Part shown: positions 14,001 to 29,000 of the stretch, one piece after another
How the letters are laid out: every line of letters begins with the position of its first letter
Numbering within the stretch: the first letter of the stretch is position 1
Assembly (NCBI GenBank): GCA_947652115.1
Contig: OX393564.1
Location: 11,304,373 to 11,368,372, forward strand
Reading direction: 5' to 3'
DNA from: Blastomussa wellsi
Taxonomy: Eukaryota > Cnidaria > Anthozoa > Scleractinia > Plerogyridae
DNA: 64,000 nt
Program-made: the position numbers and the translations under genes
Notes under the pieces: generated by a model
Database searches by the model: none
What the model saw: the letters and a program-made list of their open reading frames with translations, nothing else
Told to the model about the DNA's origin: nothing

Positions 14001-17000
14001 AAGGGAAAATAGTGGATTAATACAATTCGCTGAGCCGAAGAAAAGAAGTCACGATCGCCGCAGGAACTAAAGTTTGTTTGCTACATCATCATTTCAGTAC
14101 AAGAGATCTTAGAAAAGTCAGTTAAATGACGAGCTCATGTGGTGCCTGGTGATGTTAAGAAAAGCTCCTCTTAATGTATCAATAGAAGAAGTTGTTTACG
14201 ACCGCGTCCACTCGCACGGAATCGCACGAAACAAATACTGCGGTGTAATAACCAAGCGAATGAACTTTAACTGCCCCGTCATTGAAACCATTGAAAGCAT
14301 TGAGCCAAATGACAACGACTCGGAGATGAATGCGATCTCTTACACATTTTCTAAGACCTTCCAGGCTGAACAGTTCCTTTGGCGATCGTGAGCTACATTG
14401 CACGTGTTTGCTTTGTCTGTTTTCCCCTCAAAGGTGAACGGGGAAACGGAAAAAAAAACACTTTCTCTGTAATGGAAGATTTAACTCCCTTCTGTTGGCA
14501 TCCAGGAACACAAAAACGCGAAGGGAGTGCGAAACAAAACGAAGCAAGACTTTCTGGTCAAGAAAGACTGACTAGCCTTGCTTTCATGCGACTCGTCCCG
14601 GGCGACAACCGAGTGCTCCGCCATATTTGCATTTGGTGTATATTTGCTACGTGGGAGCCTGGTGCAGAGAACTCGGGAAGATCGTTTCAGAGAGAAGCAC
14701 CACTGTAACTAAAGCTACGCTTCAGGTAGTCAGTTCTTGGTTTTGGTAGAGACAATTTGTCGCGTACACTGCGGAGGTCATAGGGCAAAGTTTACGGATT
14801 GAACATATTACAGAGATAATCCAGGCAAGGTTTTTAACACACACGTACACTGAAATAGCCTTTGGTTTTGCCCTTCTATAAGTTATACCAGCTAAGTGAG
14901 TTAACAAGTTACATAGAATTTGTATCATACCTAGATTGTGAAACGTATCTAGCAGCAAGATTTTGCAGTTATTGAAGTTTTTCACTCAGCTGTTGAGACA
15001 AGCCATCCCTAACAATACTGCAGTTGTCGAAATGCAGTTCTAAGTCCTTTGTATATTTTAATAGCAGCACTTGTGCATGGAAATAAAAGGCCTGATACTT
15101 GCTGCCGTGGCTTTTTTACCTTAAACAACTTCAGCTGATAACAACTCGTAACAGTTGCTGTTTCATGTACCTTCCATGCAGTACAGTTCCTTTTAGAAAC
15201 TAAATTTTCCTTTAGTTAATTAGTATTACATACATGTAAAACCAGTTTGCACATTACTGTACCTTGGGAAATGCTCTGCCATCATAATTACAAACCAGGG
15301 TGTTGCTTATTCCTAGACAAAGAAATAAGATAAATACATCATAATATGATAAATATGACAGATGATAAAATTACCATCTATCACACATGTTGCTTTGACA
15401 CTGCTGATCCTAGCAGGATGCAGGACATGTGTCATACATAAACCTTAGCTCACCAGGAGTTCTCGTAGCTCAGTTGGTTAGAGCACCCGACAAGTAATCT
15501 GGGAGGTTATGGGTTTGAATCCTGCTTGTGTCATTACTGATCATTTCATCTTTATAACAGAATAATGTAGTTCAATTTTGTAGTTTTTTTATGTGGGATA
15601 GTTCAGTTATCCCAATCCACTTGCCATAACCACCACGCCACACATGTTGCTCGAGTAAACATGTTGTATAACATGTTTTTCCATCCTCTACAATGACCGA
15701 GAGAATTCCCATACGTTCACTGGTCAATCCTGAGCTATGGCAGGGATTTCAAAATGTTTTGAAGTAGGTGTCATTGACTGGAAGAGTAGGCAGCTGTTAT
15801 AAGTGAGGTTTATGGTCACAAGCTGATTGCTATGACCAGAGTAGCCGGCGGCATAATAGTCAAGTAGCCGGTTGAACTCCGGCAGCCGCCGGCTTGTTTT
15901 GAAACCCCTGTATGGTCGATGAGTATTGACCATAAAAATGATGTTCATGTACATGTAGCATGTAATGCAACATAACTAGAATCTCGAAAACTTAAGAGAA
16001 TGGACCCACTTAAACAGAATCTGGACAGTTGTGAAAAATGGGTTGAAACATTTAGGATGAAATGTTGCACACAATCGGCTGCTTCAAGATCAAAAATGTG
16101 TAATATTACGAGATCTCCATTTAACTTGCTGGTAAATTAATCAACTTTACAAATGAATCAACTGCATCTTTCCATGGTCCACAATCTTTGGACCATAGAA
16201 ATGATGCCTTAAAATGTTCAAAACTTTGCAGTGAAACCACTTTATGGTTTGAATATTTTGTGATCTCATTTCCATGGTCTAAAAATTTAGAGACCATGGA
16301 AAAATGTGGTGGGTTTGTTGACTCCCTGTTGAAAAAAGGGGTGATGTAGCAGCTCTCGTAAGGTCTCACATGAATGGCTCGATACCCTGCGTGAAATCGA
16401 TAAAACAAACAACAGGAACAATGCCCGCAGCCTGCAAAACAATGGCAACTTCTACCAGAAGAATTACAGGCTTACGAGAGCTACGAGAGCTATGTGCCAA
16501 AAACGCGATGACCTCGACAAACAAATTCTACATTATCGCTCTGAACTGTCCAAAACCTGCCCAACTATTTTAGTACAATCTATTCGCGAAAAAATTCAGG
16601 AGTTAAACTAAACTTTTTAACCATTTACACCAAAATTAAGGCCCAAAAACTTCAACAATTAATAGGTCCTCAAATTACTTGTGACTCATCACTTTAAAAC
16701 CTTAACACCGTGGTTACTATTCCAGAAAATCTTCCGCTCTCCGACTCAGAGAAATCCGTCCTCAGTAAGGGCTTGAATTTTGTTCCAATATCCAAAAAAC
16801 CGGACGAATTCTCAGTTAAGCAAGATGTTGAAAAATTCCTTCGCCGCGTTCAACTGAAAGCCTTTTTCCATGACAAAGAGGATGATTCTAACACCTCTGA
16901 CAAAGATACTTTCGAGACGCTTCAGAATCTAAGTGGACTCCCCCAGAGGGCCAGTTTGCTTCTTTAGATTTTTTCATTAAAAAATGCCGTCACGACATCA

Positions 17001-20000
17001 ACAAACTTAATTTCAATCGTAACACCAAATTTTCCAACCTTTCTTCGGAAGAGAGGACGGCGCTAAAAAACCTTAGTAAGTGCAAAGACATAATTATCAA
17101 AGCGGCCGAGAAAGGCGGCGCTTTAGTTGTTTGGCGGGCCGACCTCTACCAAAAAGAAGCTTTGCGGCAACTTTCTGACACCTCTTTTTATGCTAAAGTC
17201 GACAAAGATCTCACCTCCACTAACCAACAAATTGTCAAGAGCACTATTAACGACCTTATAGTCAAACAAGAATTGCCGGCTACTGCTACCAATCTCATCA
17301 TTACCACTCCCAGAACCTCGTGTATTTACTTTTTACCTAAAATTCATAAACCTAACAACCCAGGTCGACCTATCGTCTCTGCCTGTAGTTGCCCTACCGA
17401 ACTCATTTCCAGCTATTTAGACAAAATTATGGCACCTATTGTCAGATCTTTACCGTCATACGTTAAAGACAGTCAACACGCACTTCAAATTTTTCGCGAT
17501 TTCAATTTCCTGGGCGAAGACAAACTTATTTTCACTATGGATATTACATCTCTTTACACCAGCAGATAATGAACGTCCAAGAGCAATTCTAGCACGTTTT
17601 GTATCGCGCATGGACGCCGATGCAGCATGGTTAAACAGGAAAGAACTGCTTAAAAGCCCCCGTTTTTCGAAAGTAATGATTGATAGAGATCTCTCACAAG
17701 AGTCGGCCAGAGAGAGGGCAAAACTACGGGCGGCCTACAAGAAAGCGAAGGAACTCAACATCGATAAAGCTTTTATAAAAGGTAAAACTCTTACAATTAA
17801 TAGCAGTAGGTACACAGTGGAAAATTTACCAGACTACCTTGTACCAAAGAAAGTGTCTGTCAACAACGATGCTGGCGACTCATAAGCGATCCTTTATGCT
17901 ATGACAATGTTTCGTTCTTTTCATCATTCGCCGTTTTTTTTTTCCTTCGGCGAAACTTTCCTATGCTATCGCTGCTTTAGTTTTATTTAAAACTTTGTGG
18001 ATGTCCATCTACAGGATCGCTGTGTTTCTCTTTAAACAGGGAGCTTTCAAAACAGTTCAAATTCAGTTATATATCTTAATTTAGCTAGCGGCAGCGAAAA
18101 ATAATATAGGTTAGACGACTCTATTTTTGCATCTCTTAAAATGGACAAGTATCACTAAATTATGGTAAAGGCAAACCCGCCATTGTCTTATTCTCGCATT
18201 TAATTGTAAGTCTCAAGTCCCAGGGGTCGACATCGGTTCAAATTTGACGACCCTTTCAATATTAGCTTTTTGTCTTGTCGCTTATTGTTTGTTTTGTACG
18301 TGTCTGTTTGTCTTTTTATCTTTTTGTTTTCTCTTTTTCTATATATGTATGCATGTGTATATGTGTTAATTAGGTTACATCGGAACCAAAATTATGGCAA
18401 TACATGCTTTTGTTACCTGAGCTAATATGGCAATCCAAAGGTGTAGCTTCTTGACTCTAAATGTCAGAGGCTTAAAAAATCGTATTAAAAGAAAATCAAT
18501 TTTTAGTTATTTGAAAGACCAAAACTGTAACTTTTATCTGCTGCAAGAAACGTTCTCTGAACCAAAAGATGAAGCTATATGGAGAAATGAATGGGGAGGT
18601 GACGTTTTCTTTTCTCATGGGACAAATCACAGTAAAGGAGTTTGTATTCTCGTGAACCCTTTGGCTGCCACGACGGTAGAAAATACTTATAAAGATATGG
18701 ACGGTCGAATTATTGCAATTGATGTAGCTTGCAATGAAGTAAGCTTTTCTATCTGCAATGTGTACGCTCCGACTAGCCCTCAACTCCAAAGATTTTGAAT
18801 GAGTTCTTGACCTCAAATTTAAATATCACGCAGCTCATTGTAGGTGGAGACTGGAATGTCACCTTAGAGAGTATTGACAAAAGAGGCGGCACTCTGTGGA
18901 AAAAAACGGCTTATCGGGACAGCGTTGTCTCAATGATGTACAGTTTGGACTTGATTGATATTTTTCGAATACTGAAACCTAATGTCAAAAGCTATTCGTA
19001 TGAATCCAAATTTTTGAAAGTTAAATCGAGAATTGATTATTTTCTGATAGCAAAAAATCTCGCTAATCTCGTCCAAAATGTCGGCACAAAGAATGCAATC
19101 ACTCCAGATCATAAAGCGATTAAACTTTGTCTGAAACCTTTTAAGTCAACAAGGGGTCCGGGACTATGGAAGTTCAACAACTCACTTTTAAAGGACGCGG
19201 AATATCTAAACCTTATTTCTGACAAATATCCAATTATCCGTGAGAAATATGCTGATATTGCGGACAAAAGGCTAAAATGGGAGATGATTAAAATGGATTT
19301 AAGGAGTGTCACAATTTCTTTTGCTAAATACAAAGCAAAAAAATTTCATAAGCAAGAATTGGACCTTCAAAAACGACTTGACGACGTCGATAATTTTATT
19401 AATAATTGCGTCGATAATCATCACATCGAAGAAAAGTTGAAAGAGTTCGACAGACTGAAAAACGAATTGAATCGCCTGTATGAAACCAAGGCACGAGGCG
19501 CAATACTACGATCCAAAGTGAAATGGGTGGAGTTTGGGGAGAAACCGAACAAGTATTTCTTTAATATGGAGAAGAAAAATTACAATAAAAAGGTTATCAC
19601 AGAGCTCAAGCAGCCTGATGGGAAAATAACTGTAAACGATCACGAAATAATGAGTGACATTGAAACCTTTTACAAAAACTTATATACCTCAAATATTGAA
19701 ACTAATAGTGATGCTTTTGATGGCTTTGTCCACAATTTAAATTTCGCGAAACTATCAAATGAGGATAAGATGAGTCTTGAGGGGCAAATAACCAAGGAAG
19801 AGTGTAAAAACATCTTAAAAACCTTCCAAAATGGTAAATCACCAGGGGAGGATGGTTTCACAGCTGAATTCTATAAGCAGTTTTTTAGTTTTCTAGGTCA
19901 AGACCTGACCGACAGTTTGAATGTGGCTTTTGAATTTGGTGAAATGTCGGTGTCACAGCGAAGAGGAGTCATCACTCTCCTGCCAAAAGAAGACTCTGAT

Positions 20001-23000
20001 GAGTTACTTCTGTCGAATTGGCGTCCAATAACGCTATTAAACGTTGATTATAAGATCGCATCAAAAGTTATCGCTAAAAGGATCGAGCGTGTTCTACCAT
20101 ACCTTATTCATCCTGATCAGACCGGTTTCATGAAAGGTAGATACATAGGGCAAAACATAAGGTTAATTAATGATATTCTCCGGCAAACGGAACTACAAAA
20201 AATTCCGGGGATACTACTACTCTTAGACTTTCAAAAAGCTTTCGACACTTTGGAGTGGTCTTTTATACAGAAAACCCTTAACTTATTTAACTTTGGAGAC
20301 GGCGTAAAAAGATGGATTTCTACTTTTTATAATAACTCCGAGAGCTGTGTAATGAACAACGGTTTTTGTACAAATAACTTTAAGTTGTCGAGGGGTGTAC
20401 GACAAGGCTGTCCCTTATCTCCTTATCTTTTTATTTTAGCGGCGGAGGTTTTAGCTACTAAGATTCGACAAGAGCAATCTGTCAAAGGTATAAAAATCTT
20501 CGGAAATGAGTTTAAAATAAGCCAATTCGCCGATGATACATCAGCTCTCTGTGATAGCCTTTCGACTGTTAAAAATTTGATTGAAATAGTCGACGAATTC
20601 GGAAAATCTTCAGGTTTGAAATTAAATACTTCAAAAACGAAAGCAATTTGGTTAGGCTCATGGCGTGATCGAGTAGATGAACCCTTTAACCTAAAATGGA
20701 CAAAAAAGCCCGTTAGAACCCTTGGAATCTTTGTCTCTTATGATGAAAATGGTAATAAAGAACGAAATTTCACGCTTAAAGTCCGGAACTTAAACACCAA
20801 TTTGGACATTTGGAGATCAAGATACCTAAGCTTATTTGGAAGAGTCCTGATAATCAAAAGCCTCGGTATTCCTCACTTAGTTTATTCTTCATCAATGCTC
20901 GAAACTCCTCCAGAAACTATTTCCTCAGTTACGTCCTCTTTGTTCGATTTTATCTGGTGTAAAAAACCTGACAAAATTAAAAGGCAAGTTATGTACCAAG
21001 ACTTCATTGATGGAGGACTGAGGGTACCAAATATGGAAGTTATGTCTAAATCACTTAAACTTGCCTGGATTTCAAGATTTCTTACAACTGATATGTTGTC
21101 GAGAAAAGAAAATTGGAAAGCAATCCCTGATTACTTCCTAAGAAAATATGGCGGCTTAAACTTTCTGCTTCGGTGCAATTATGATAAAAAATTTATAAAC
21201 CAGGTTGATATACCCGCTTTTTATAAACAATTATTGCTCTATTTTTTAGAACTCAAAAACCTGTATGGTTACTGTAATGGTCAAGAATTGATCCTGTTTA
21301 ACAACAAAGAGATCTGTATTGAAAACAAAACCATATTCTTGAAATCCTGGTTCGAAAACGCAATACTGACTATTCAAGACATCCTCAATGAGAATGGAAA
21401 GTTTCTGCCTTTCAAAGAATTTAAAAAAAACTACAACATAAACTGTAACTTCTTAAATTACTATCAAGTCATAAATGCAATTCCGAAACCTTTATTAGAA
21501 AAGGCCAGAAATACCCAGTTAGATAAGAACCACTTTTTAAACCATGGCTCTAACTTTCAATTGTCCTCTTCAATATCGATCGATCTAATGAAAATGAAAA
21601 ATAAAGATTACTACTGGCTTTTCATGAAAAAAAGTATTTCAAAGATAACTGGTACCAGTAAATGGGAGCGAGAACTTTCATCAAACGACATTCACTGGAA
21701 AGACTACTTTAAACAGCTCAAATATATATGCAAAGAGAACAAACTTAGAGAATTTTATTTTAATCTTGTGCATAGGATACTTGTTTCCAAGAAAGAACTT
21801 CACCTTTATGGTATAACAGATAACCCAAATTGTACTTTTTGCGGTCAGCCTGATTCGATGAGCCATACTTTCATCGAGTGCCCCATCTCTAAACAATTTT
21901 TCAATGAAGTGCTGCAATACTTCAATCAAGTCAACGTCACCTCCTTTTCGCTAAGTGTCGAAGAATTACTATTTGGAAGATCGGCAGACAATGGCCAGCC
22001 TCTTTACAAGAAATTAAATTACTCTATGCTTTTTGCTAAATACTATCTATACCACCAGAAACTTAATCAAACGAACCCTGACCTAAATGAATTTGTAAAA
22101 AGGCTTAAGGTTAAATACTATATAGAGAAATTCATGTAAATATGCTTATGTTAATTATAGCTCAAGTAATCTTTCAAGTAATCTTTCATATTTATATATT
22201 ATTTATATCATTTATATTTACATTTCTTCTATCAACTGATTCGATGTATTTATTTTTTTATTTATTTTTTCCTTCTTTTAAACTTGTAAGTGTGTTTAAA
22301 TAAACCAATAAAAAAAAAATAAAAAAAAAAAAATCTCTTTACACCGTCATCCCAAATGGCGAAGGTCTTCTAGCCCTCAAACATTTTTTTGATTCACGCA
22401 CTGTTAAGGAACCAAGCTCGGAAACACTACTCCGCCTGGCTGAGTTAGTGTTAACACTCAACTGTTTTTCATTCGCGAACAATTATTACAAACAAATCAA
22501 TGGCGTGGCCATGGGTACCAAAATGGGACCCAGCTACGCCAATCTTTTCGTAGGCTACATTGAACACCAATTTTTCAATCAATACAACGGCCCAAAACCT
22601 GAACTCTATCGTCGCTACATTGACGACTGTATCGGCGCTACCTCTTCTACCAGAGAGGATCTTAATCAATTTATAACCGCTGTTAATTCGATTCATCCTG
22701 CCCTTAAATATACCTGGGAAATTTCCGATACTTCCTTAGCATTCCTGGATATCAAAGTTTCTATCGAAGGCAACAGTTTATGCACCAGTGTGCACTACAA
22801 ACCCACAGATTCTCATAGCTATTTGTTGTATTCATCTTCACATCCATCACATGTCAAGAATTCCATTCCTTATTCTCAGTTTCTTAGACTTCGCCGTCTT
22901 TGTAGTGACGACTCTGATTTTTCCTTAAAATCAGAGGAAATGTGCAATTTCTTCGACAAACGCGGTTATCCTGCTTCTGTTGTTCAAGCGGGCCATCATC

Positions 23001-26000
23001 GCGCCCAGCAAATTGATCGACAGTCAGCACTACAAACGTCACAGAGAGAAAACAACGATAGAATTCCATTCACCCTCACATTTCACCCTCACAACCACGC
23101 AGTTAAATCCATCATTCTCAAAAACTTTAAATTACTTCAAAATGATCCCGACACTGGTAGAATCTTTTCGCAACCTCCATTAATTTCATTTAAACGTGAC
23201 AAAAACATAGGTAACTTTTTAGTCAGAAGTGCATTCCAAACTAGTGATCAACCCGGAACTTTTAAATGCGCTCGCGCACGATGCAAAACATGCCCTTTCA
23301 TTCACAACGTGGACAAAATATCGGGACCCAAGCGATCTATCAAAATCACTGATCATTTCACCTGTACCTCTGCCAATGCCATCTACTGTATAACTTGCAC
23401 TCTTTGCAAAAAGTTATACATCGGCGAAACAGGGAGACGACTTGGCGACCGATTCCGAGAACACCTTCGTGACGTAGAGAAAGACGACAAAAATGCATCG
23501 AAACCGGTCGCGAGACACTTCAATCTCCCAAATCATTCTAAGCAACATATGGCAGTCTGCGGCCTTTCCCTTCACCAAGGAAACACGGAAAGCCGTAAAA
23601 CTCTAATCGGCACTCTTAACCCTCACGGTATCAACGAACGCTTTTCATTCAACTAATTTATTCCGAAGTTTTCACGTTACCAGGCACCAGCCAATAGCGA
23701 AGCTCCATCTTTCTGTATATAAAAACACACGACGCACAATTCCTTGATTCGCTCCGACGAAGGGCTAACGCTCGAAACGTCAGCAACTGAATCTCTTTAC
23801 GGTGGCCAATTGACATTATCAACCCAGTTGATAAAACCAAATTATATTGTTATACTTCCCACCGACGCAGCACCACAGTTTCGTTAGAAACTTACCCCCT
23901 CTACTGAAATAAAGGCTTGCATGGTTATGGTATTCAAACAATGTAGGTTAATACGCTGAAGCACTACTAAACTACATTCACACTCACCTAATCTGTGAAT
24001 ATTAGCAATCAAGGCTTTTGTTCGCTCCTTTTTAGCATCATTTGCCACCACCAATCCAGTGTTCTTTAGAAGTGAAGCTAAAGGAGATATGTCATTTAAA
24101 TATTTCAATCAAGACTGCAGCATACCTCTAATTAAAAACAAGGCTCACACCATGAAGCGAAATTCTGCTGTGCCCCTTTGGATACCATCATTGAAAATCA
24201 AGAATGTAAAGTTGAGAAAAAAATGTTTTCGAATCTCTATACAAAATTATTTACTTCATTTGATCCGCTCTATTCTCGTGCTTTAAAAGCGTATCAAAAC
24301 AATGTTGATTAAATTGAAGATCAGTCAAGCAGTCACTCTAGGGAAAGGTAGGGCATTGCAACTTAATGCTAATGAAGGGGTGTGGGGGTTGATGCAAACA
24401 TTTTTAGTGATGTTAAGTGGGGGTTATGCCAATAAATTGACAGCCCCTTGAAACCCCACTGAAAATAATACAAATTTAAAGTGCACCTAACCCAAACATA
24501 TGCATGTTTTTTTAGAGTATGTTGGTGCAAAAATTTCATGATTGGGCTAAATCCTCTATTTTCTGTGACCTGTTGAATGTGGCAATGGTTGGCCCAGTAT
24601 TGAGCAATGGGGATCTGGGACGAGCTGGAGGTAGTTAGGGCTTGCCACAAGTTGCTCGGCAACTTTTTGGCAACTTTTCGTATTTCGAACAACTTTTTCC
24701 GGCATGGAAATCATTACAGTTGACACATACTAATTGACTTACAACACTCGGGGGAAAAGAATTTCATTTGATAACACTCTTTTGTGAATAACTTGCGCAA
24801 GTTTTTGGCCAAAAAATGACCCATCGGAGGTATACAGTAACCACATAGAAATCCCCCCATGTTTGGGTATAGGGGTGCTGCTGGAGGTCCGAAACTCTGA
24901 CCATTTCGGCCCAAAATAACCTCAAACAAATACCCTGTTTAGGACCAAGGAAAAGGCTTTTTCTTATACTGTAGCACTAATACCTAGTCCTGACAATGAT
25001 CTTATGTTAACTGATGACCGGCTAAATAATTACTGATGAAAATTTCTGATTTCGGATATGCTTAAAACTCGACGAAAGTCTTGAAACCATACCCTGTCTA
25101 GGACGACTCCACACAGTAGGACAGTCTTGCTTGAATTATATAACCAGTTCAGGACTGAGAGGTCAAAAACCATACCCTTATCCAGTGGCACGTCCCCGTA
25201 TAGCCCATACAAGGGAGTACCCCCCCCCCCCGGGAGAAATCAATGGCAGCTTTCAGCTGGATCCTTTTATGAAAAAAGTCCATGAAAAAAGAAATCCAAA
25301 AATACATCTTTTCACAAGATTCCAGCTAAATGGCATGCTTTGTGTTTAATACAGCATGTTGAATTTTAGAAATTTCCGCCGTAGGTGACAAGATGGTTCC
25401 GTGACAAAGCTGCAGTGCTTGAAAAACGGTCTTTTCTCAAGATGTTTGCAGCTTAAACAGTTCAAGTATTAGGAGAGATATTTATGTGTTTATATACTAG
25501 ATCATAAGGTAAGAGCAATCGCTTTCATAGCAAAAGTGAGTGCCAGACGTTTTCTTTGAGTTCTGACTGCCATTCGGATGGGCACCAACATCGGGCGTCT
25601 CCATACTAAGCTCTATAAATTTGTATGAAATGCTTCGCCAAATAACTCGAGAATGGTGTCCCGCACAGACCTGGGACTTGGAGATGCTGTTTATCTATTA
25701 ATATTTAATAGAATCTGAATTTATCAGCTTTTTTCATTGCATGGTTTTGAATTTTATTTTTGATGGCGAGACAGGCAATTGGTGATGTTTGGTGATAACC
25801 CCTAAGAAACTTCACTGATGACATTACAAACTGATTTCACACAGCAATAACCACACGTATACAGTATGTAGGCATGTTTTTGACAAACACTTCCATTTTT
25901 CTGAGAGCAATGATTGCTGGTGTTATCTAACAGGGTACCTGTATATCCTTTTACCTATGTATGTTGTTTTGCCACCAGGGGCTGCACACATATCTAATAT

Positions 26001-29000
26001 ACGTTCCTTTTCCTGTGGAGCCAAGGTCATAACTGGAAGCATCGAGGAAGCCCCCTGTAACATGTAGTGCCCTGCAAGGTATTCTGGAGTGGCTCCTAGA
26101 AAAGTGGGAATTTAATAAAATCAATTTGGTGTGACTAGTAAAGAGAACTTTTTCAATTTTTTTTTTATTTTTAAATAAGTGTCTACAGAAATAACAGTAA
26201 ATAAAACTACTAAATGAAGACACTGTTATAAAATTATAACGCACACTAAGAACAAAAAACTTTCGTTTCTCCGAACAATGAAACCAGTATAAATATTCAA
26301 ATGGGGTTCGCTGTTTGTCTAAAACTGAATGTTATATCTCCAAAACAAGGAAAGAACTGGTCAGCTAAAGTAACAATACCTAAGTACCTTCACTAGTGCG
26401 TTGGCAATCGTTTGGAACACCTTTCAAGTAAAAGTTGTCAAAGGGCACTGTCACAAGAATTACTTAAAAAATCCAAGACGCCAAATACGTTATGTTGACA
26501 CCATACAAACAGTGTTCACGTTTTCCTAAAAATTGCTATGTCAGTGTCGTGCAGCTATGAAAGGGGTGATATCGCTGCGATACCACCAGGAGCTTTGGAT
26601 CTCAACTTGAAAAAGTCAGGCTGACTTTTTCAAGTTCTCCCCTTGTGACTTGGTTCCCACTTCTGTCAATAATTTACTTCATAATTTCCTGTTGGTGTTC
26701 TAGTAGACATTTTCTGTATGAGAGAAACTACTTCACAAGTTCAGTTATTCTCTTGGTGTTGTATTACCAAAACAGCCGAAACAGCTCTGTGACAGTGTCC
26801 CTTTAAATTACTATAATTCAAAGGTATGTGACATATTTTTCTCGGATGGAGATGACAATTGTATGACAATCAAACAACAATAACAAATTAAATTGGATTT
26901 AATGCAAGGAAAAGCTAACAGGGATGCACAAAGTGCGAGCCAGAGAGGCAGCGAGCCATGAGAGGCAGACATGCAATTTGTTTAGAAACACAGAAGGCAG
27001 TTGAAAACACGCCGGTGTAAATATCACCCTAAGCTTAGATAATGATCTTTAGATTGGAAGCCGTATCAGCCTCTGCTGGATTACCTGATTTCATGATTCC
27101 AGGTCCAGTTGGAATTTAGAAATGTTTGTTCTGGAGGAGGGAGGAAAACCAGAGAACCCGGAGAAAACCCCCAGAGTGAGGAGAGAACCAACAACAAACT
27201 CAACCTACACCATTTTCACTGTTTCAAACAATTCGTACAATTCGGAATCACCATGGCGGCTGTCAAACACATCATTGAGTACACTACCAAATATAATTTT
27301 TGAAAAGGCGCATGTTTCTTGGAAAGCACATAAATGTAAAGTTTATGCATAAATTAATTTTCCACTTCATGCTGACTTTAGGTTAGTTGTCCCGATTCCT
27401 GAAGCGTTTGTATTGGTTACCCCCAGAGGAATAGCAAATAGCAATTTCTCGTGACATCATCCATTGTTATTAATATGCCAACCAGAAACTAATTGGCTGT
27501 TGAGACAATTGTTACAATATGTTATCAATATTTCAACAAGAAAATTAACGATTATAAAACAACATGACGTTTCGACGACTTCATGTCATCATTGTCAAAT
27601 GAATAAATTAGGAATAACGGAAAGGCATATTTATAGATATTGAAAGTGAGAAAATAAATTAGCATGACAGCTTTAACTCAGGTAAAGAGTTTCGCGCAAA
27701 TGGAATCCGCTGGCGTGTTCAGTTTCGGTCTTTTGTTCTTAATCCACAGCATTTCATAGATCAGACATTAAAATTTGTCAGGGCATTTCTTTGTGACTTT
27801 AAAGTTCTTAATTAAGTTGTCAGGTGTTAACCCATGCACGTCTCTGAAATGTTTTCCGATCACAGGATGTTTATGTTCCTCTACGCATTGATGGAGTTGG
27901 CGGCAAGTGTACATAATATAATTTGTATCGCACAAATCACATGTGAATTTGTTTACTACACTTGGCTGGTTGATCAGGGCAGGCTTTTCTTCTGTGACTC
28001 TTAGATGATAAGCAATCTTTTTGCTTGTGTGAACAAGGGCTGTAGTTGTTGATTAATTTCGCCCAGTTGTCTGCAAACCACGTCAGCCGATTTCTGATCT
28101 TTAAATGGCAGTCCCGCTTAAAGCGGTCTGGTCAACTTCGTGACCAAAAAAATTTATCCTTTATTTTTTGTCCGTGAAAAGGGTTTGGTTCATACAGGTA
28201 AAAAAGCAATTTATTTTTTCAAAGCCGTTATTTTTCCTTTGCTACGAGCCAAAATTGGCCCTGACGTCAGTGATCGAGAGGGTAAAAATCACCGATTTTG
28301 TGAAGTGCGAATTTGTAATTCGGTTCCCATTTAGAATTTTATGTTTGCATTTTGGCCTGCATGTCTTCCCATTGCTGCGTTGATTTGTTTACATTTGTTG
28401 GGCGACAAAGAAATGATATCTGTGATTAATTTATTTGGCTACTGTTACTACTTGCCGATTTTTCAATGTGTTGGCTGACAATTAATCAGTGCAGTCTACA
28501 GTCTGCGGTTTTATATACACTGACTGCAACTTTGTATCAAAGTGTATCGAAGGCGTAGAACGCACTCCTAATCTTTGATTATTACTAGTTTTAAGTTATA
28601 TGAGAATGTTATCAGAAATCTTTGTACGTTTTGGATTTAACTGTTTTTCACCTGTGCCCCTTTTTGTCGTAAACATCCGTATCCACTTGCAATATGAATA
28701 GTAACGTTACAATGTGTGTGACATTGTAACTTTGTAACGCAATCAAGCACTGTAACACTTTAATATAACAGATCGACCGCTAAGACTCAAACACTTAGCG
28801 GGCGATATTTGAACTTTCAAGAAGCAAGCTCTCCCAGCATTAAAAAAATTTGTTGATCAACGAATTTGTAATTGGGTTCCCATTTGGAACCAGTTATTTA
28901 TTTATTTGAAAAATTTCGACTATTCTTCTTTCCTTAGTGATACTTCTGGAGCCGGATTTAACGAACATTTTTTGGATGAGTTCTGCTAATGCAACCGTCA

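Larger units (their letters stand above)
17561..22332 (+). mobile_element. 5'-truncated Tx1/L1-type LINE
   Basis: Flanked by the 13-bp duplication atctctttacacc. It contains the end of ORF1, a 540-bp spacer, ORF2 (endonuclease, RT, zinc knuckle) and an A-rich tail at about 22310-22332. The 5' end lies within ORF1, so it is truncated as is typical of target-primed reverse transcription. Only one frameshift is apparent in ORF2, so the insertion is fairly young. Confidence 0.93.
16396..23905 (+). mobile_element. Penelope-like element, split by a nested LINE
   Basis: The RT domain runs from about 16430 to 17560, is interrupted by the LINE 17561-22332, and resumes at 22333. A GIY-YIG endonuclease follows, and the 3' end ccagttgataaaacc to ttaccccctcta ends at 23905. 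The left border is approximate: coding homology becomes visible near 16400. The 5' coding part has stops and frameshifts, so the element is dead apart from its 3' half. It lies in the NOP2 intron between exons 15263 and 23988. Confidence 0.9.

Noticed and set aside
15463..15535. Candidate functional tRNA gene
   Set aside because: A and B boxes are present, but the acceptor stem does not pair, the anticodon stem has a mismatch and position 33 is not T. It is better read as a SINE head or pseudogene.
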